From Ophioderma brevispina (Eukaryota > Echinodermata > Ophiuroidea > Amphilepidida > Ophiodermatidae), in contig JAMKCH010001725.1 of assembly GCA_023653785.1 (NCBI GenBank), forward strand, positions 1 through 64,000: a DNA stretch of 64,000 nucleotides, written 5' to 3'. A program made the position numbers and the translations under genes. The notes beneath the pieces were generated by a model. It ran no database searches, was not told the DNA's origin, and saw only the letters and a program-made list of their open reading frames with translations. Of this stretch, positions 59,771 to 64,000 are shown piece after piece (position 1 is the stretch's first letter; the number at the start of each line of letters is the position of its first letter).

Positions 59771-60822
59771 TCACGCAGTATAGGTGACCCTTGCATATCG
59801 CTGATTGGCTTTCTTCTCCTTGATTTGGATTTGAACCTTAAGCATGCCGGGCTGCTTAGGCCAAACCAATCAATTATTGACACTCTCCGCAACACACTAG
59901 GAGTTGCTCAGCCTCAAAATAAACGATGTGGGACGTCTGCTGACATCAAACAACCCTTGTGGCAGTATCGCCAAGACTGTGACGCCATGCATCATACAGG
60001 GATGGCAATACTGATGTAACTGATGGCATGTAAAACAGTACTATTGAACGCTTTCGATGCCGGAAATCACCAAAAAATGTGTTATAGTAAAAAATTACTG
60101 ATGAGAAAAACTTGTAACAAAATCACTTAAATCCACTGTTCAAATACCCTATCCCCCATATTTCCTTTCAGGCTAAGGACACACAGTTCGTAAGGGTTAA
60201 TTGTGGCTAAGTTCATGGTGATATATTCCGAAGAGACTGATCATTCAAGTATGGCGATACACACCCGATAACGCATAAATAACTCACCCTGTCAGATATT
60301 CAAGTGGTAAAAATTTTATTATATATTCCAACTTTAGAGCATGACGCATTTTTAATTTGTTAACGTAATATATATACATGCTTAAACAGAAAATCAACTA
60401 ACTACGACTCGTACAAGCCGCTCTAAAGCCATCGATTACTCATACTCCCCGCTCAATCACCATCACAACCCATCTATTGCCCTGAGTATAAACGGGAAAT
60501 TTAGGCTGACCAAAACACCAAAAAATAATTGTAGTACAAGGGGATCATTACTGTCTTTGGTGGTATTGTATATCAAATAACATAGTACCAAAATCGAAAA
60601 AAGGGAGAAATAACGGAAGAGTTGTACTTGGGTAAAGTGTTCAAATCGTGTTGAAATTTCAACCATTGATTCGGCTATTGCTAACCAGCACAATCAACAT
60701 GATCCTTAAGACTTGCCTACTAAATTGTTTGAAAAGTTTACAAAATAAAAAACAAAAAACAACCCCCCCCCCTGTGACTTTTAGACTACTTGGCTTGTAA
60801 CCTCCCAGTATAGCCCTGGAGT
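59771..60822. other. Intergenic, nothing recognised
   Basis: Short open frames only. A C run of ten lies at about 60765-60774 just before the next element. Confidence 0.45.
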
Positions 60823-63238
60823 CTAGCACACAGTTTGTAACACGAACTCATACAAAAGGTTTGAGTGATTAAATATGTAGAAGACAGCCTGGACGAACCC
60901 CCTGAAACGCATTCTTAAGTGCCGGCAATTTGTGGCCTTAAGAAGGGACTAGCCCCAATATTGTATATAGGGGTCAATTTTTAATTGATCCATCATGTTA
61001 AAATATACCATAATTATGTGTCGAACGCATAGGATGTCAGAAAGTAGTTTGTACTACATACAACCTAAAGTTTCAGAGTTATATTCTAAAAACAGCAAAA
61101 TATCTCGCTAACTACCACATCTATAAGCCGCTTGCGACTGATACTCGTCAGTATTCATGATACGGTCGATGCATTTACCCCGCACCCAAGTCTGGATACG
61201 AAGAGGTAAATCAACACCTGACGAGATAGCAAGACTAGTTAATAACATCGAGACAGCCTTCTAGAAGAAAGCCTAAGTTTGGAGCAGTTCTTCATAGACT
61301 AACTGCTGCGTACGATCCCAAGTTTGGCATCGAGGTCTCTACCAGCTACTCAATCTTCCTGATGTCAAGTTTGTCAAGTTCATTATTGCTGCTCATCCGA
61401 GACAGATCTTTCGGCCTGGAGACATCAAAGGTCAACTGCAGAGAAAGCCGCAAACTTCAAACTTCGGAATGTGTCCGACACAAGGTTCTCCTGGCAACCC
61501 ATTCTCTTCAACATCTACGTCTCAAGTGCCAAAGGGAGATTGTTGCAGTAAACTCCTACGCAGACACACGGCATGATAGCTGCTGACTCCTATGAGTCTT
61601 TAGAAACATGTTGCAGAAAGACGCTATCACTGTAAGCCAATTCTTCACCGATGCCTACTTGCAACTCAGGCAACCACAAGACCGTTCCGCTCTGTTTTGC
61701 ACCTTGCAAATCGATGCGCAAAAAAGAGAACTAAACATCACTCTAGATTTAGAAAACTTCACATGACCCCACACCCGAGTACGTTGTGTCGTCACAATGG
61801 ACGGCAAGCTTAGCTTCAATCAACACACCAAGCAGTCGCTGCCAAGACTCAGCTCGTTCAAACCTCGTCAGAAGGCTCGCAGGAACTGGAATGGTGGTGT
61901 ACAGTCTTTGACACCTACAACATCAACGGTTGTTGCCCTACTCCCGGCTGAATAACCTCCCAGATGGGAGTCCCAGTGTACATTCACACAAGATTGATGT
62001 CGTTCTGAATGATGGAATGACTTGTTAGTTGGTGCCTTTTGGCGACGCTGTAGAATATCTTCCAATCCTGTCTGGCGTAGCTCCTGGCAAACCTTAGGAG
62101 GAACCTTAGATGATCAAGCTCGCCAAGAATGTGATGAACCTGGTAAGCCTAACCCGCACCTCCCACCACAACCTTCTAAGGATCAGAGAATTCCATCCAC
62201 GGAATCACTTTGCTAAAGCCCAACCAGGGACCCTGGGCAGTCACAGTATCCCTATCGAGGAGCCCTGGATCATGACAGATGGTCATGAGTGCAATGGTCA
62301 TCTCTACTTTAACCTAAAGCAGTTTGTGGACAGCCAAGGCTGTGACCTTGATAGGAAAGCTGGTCCCTCAACAACTCAGAACTGGCGTTGGTCGTACAAA
62401 TAACTTCCTTCACAAGATCGGAAGTTGACTTTCACCAAACTGTGATTGTGGGAGCCACAAACCATTGCCAATAATAGATGAACGTGAGGTTCGACACGGT
62501 CCCCACGAGGAATTCTCTGGCCTGATCAACCTGATGATGAAACTATCAGCTGGTTTAAAGACGGATCTTCGACTGTGATTTTGGACTTGCCAAAAAACGG
62601 CACTGAACGAAAAAAAATGCATAAAAAGCGTCAATTTCAGTTGTCCCGGGGTCAAAATTTTGAAAATCGCTCCGAATTTGATAAAAATGGTGCAAAGTTT
62701 GGGTGGAGTCATAGATTAAAAATAAGGATATTTGAGTCCAAATGCTTGCTTACGAAAAGGGGGACATACGAATCAGAGCCATTTGATGCAATGACGTTGA
62801 CCTTTCTGTACCCCCTACATCCGAAACTAATCATACTACAGTTAAACATTCTTATTTAACCCTCATGATCCACCAATAATTTGCACCACTTTTTATGCAA
62901 CCGGGCAACTTAAAATTTGCCCCTGTATCAAGCGAAATTCCCTTCTTATAGATGTTTTGCCATTTTTAAGTCCTATAACTCCTAAACTTTAGGTTTACAT
63001 ATTACAAACTATCCCTTTTCTGTATCCTTACGGTTAGACACATAACATGGTGTGCTTTTTGAACATGATTGGATCAATTTAAAAATTTGACCCCTGTACA
63101 AACTTTGTTTTGGCCCCCCTCTCCTTAAGGCACCATTTGCGGCACTTAAGAATCGCGTTTCAGGGGTCCCTGTCAGTCTGTCAACATATTTAATCACTCA
63201 ACCTTTTGTACTTGAGATGTGTTACAAATGTGTGCTAG
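60823..63238. mobile_element. TIR element family T, complete copy split by a LINE
   Basis: The left end (CTAGCACACAGTTTGTAACAC, then CAAAAGGTTTGAGTG) and the right end read inward (CTAGCACACATTTGTAACAC, then CAAAAGGTTGAGTG) are about 60-bp terminal inverted repeats. 60823-61100 is collinear with 36229-36480, and 62600-62740 with 36480-36600, so the material between (LINE 6) is an insertion. No transposase seen. Confidence 0.75.
61110..62585 (+). pseudogene. LINE 6: decayed copy of the LINE 3 family
   Basis: Blocks in order: a LTAAYD-like LTAAYDPKFG (about 61300), a SLLLLIRDRSFGLETSK stretch (61375), NIYVSS-like sequence, NSYADTRHDS (about 61553), where the YADD box is read YADT. Then QFFTDAYLQLRQP (61640), RELNITLDLENFT (61725), MDGKLSFNQHTK (61798) and a C-terminal LAKNVMNLV region. 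Word order and wording match LINE 3. Numerous frameshifts; EN domain absent (5'-truncated). It lies inside the family T element. Confidence 0.83.
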
Positions 63239-63641
63239 CTCCAAGGTTAATAGGCTAAATACAATCCGCGCCATATTTTGCATTCTAATGAAATTTTTAA
63301 AAACAATGTTATAGACATTTCTAATGTGTTTGTTATAATGTACAACTAGATGAATAATTTAATACCATTTTGGAAAACAATGCAATGGATTTGATATTCC
63401 CCCGGGTGTTTGGAATCAATCCCACAATGCATTGCAATGTGCCTATACTATACTGTACTAAACACTTGTCTGTGTTTATGTATAAAAAGTGTTCAAGAAG
63501 TTGAAGAACCACAAGACATTCCATGATCATTCAAAACATTCTAGCACCTTGTGGGCTAAAATGAGTGTAAAAGTCCGGGTTTTATGTGTTAAGAATATCA
63601 TTTTACATGACCTTATTTAAGTGAAATTTCACAAAACCGGT

Positions 63642-63684
<43 letters not shown>

Positions 63685-64000
63685 CTCCACCCCCCCCCCC
63701 CCCCCATGAGACCTTGAAGATATTTTGCCTTATAACTATTGGACTACAACCCGAAGATGTAAACAAACTACATTATTTTTAAAAAGTTGCGTGATGAACA
63801 TGTTGCTGTATATTTTTAAACATTGTGACCCTTTTCTGGTGTTGACACCTGTGCAAACATTTCCCCTGCTCCACTGCTTTCCTGTTATTAGATTTCCTTA
63901 AATTTTTAGTATGTTATTCCAAATTCTGTTAAAACCTTTTGTGTCAATTATTTTGAGGTTGTGGTGCTTATTTTCATAAATGCATCCGTATAACAGGCAA
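63239..64000. other. Intergenic with homopolymer tracts
   Basis: No gene recognised. A run of 40 T (63645-63684) is followed by 16 C (63690-63705). The flanking sequence is AT-rich without motifs. Confidence 0.6.

Overview
This looks like a window of invertebrate animal nuclear DNA, most likely from a marine deuterostome such as an echinoderm, hemichordate or lancelet. The grounds are high AT content, very low coding density, Penelope-like elements (PLEs), several clades of decayed non-LTR retrotransposons (LINEs), a Tc1-type transposase relic, and many short terminal-inverted-repeat elements (MITEs). The taxonomic call is inference; no host gene anchors it. I found no intact host protein-coding gene, no rRNA, no convincing functional tRNA, no CRISPR array and no bacterial-style operon. 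The recognisable coding sequence is all decayed mobile-element sequence.

Layout. 0-8.9 kb: a 321-bp MITE, a GIY-YIG endonuclease relic of a PLE, a foldback element, and unannotated AT-rich DNA. 9-11.7 kb: a 5'-truncated LINE whose 3' UTR is split by a 1.2-kb near-perfect palindrome. 11.8-18.2 kb: a large imperfect inverted repeat. Each arm carries, in the same order, a unit also seen in the other arm, an AT microsatellite, tRNA-like sequence and a PLE 3' end; a second LINE lies between the arms. 19-22.4 kb: dispersed repeats, a foldback family and a PLE reverse-transcriptase fragment. 24.5-27.4 kb: TTAA-flanked MITEs and a multi-level nest of insertions. 31.3-34.2 kb: a nearly full-length decayed LINE (endonuclease to 3' tail) on the minus strand. 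36.2-37.1 kb: a TIR element abutting a LINE 3' fragment. 38.2-39.7 kb: a 38-bp tandem duplication, a 299/300-identical pair of 300-bp direct repeats, and a palindromic 21-bp minisatellite. 45.6-46.1 kb: another TTAA MITE. 49.4-51.7 kb: a decayed LINE on the minus strand. 56.0-59.5 kb: a GC- and CpG-rich island that begins in a Tc1-like transposase relic and is otherwise unexplained. 60.8-63.2 kb: a second TIR-element copy split by a LINE of the same family as the one at 31-34 kb.

How it fits together: this is a layered record of transposition. Several insertions can be ordered in time because an empty-site copy or opposite palindrome arm lies elsewhere in the window. The items most worth following up are the TTAA/AGG MITE set, the head-to-head PLE inverted repeat with tRNA-like units, the palindrome in the LINE 3' UTR, the recent-looking duplication at 39 kb, and the GC-rich island.
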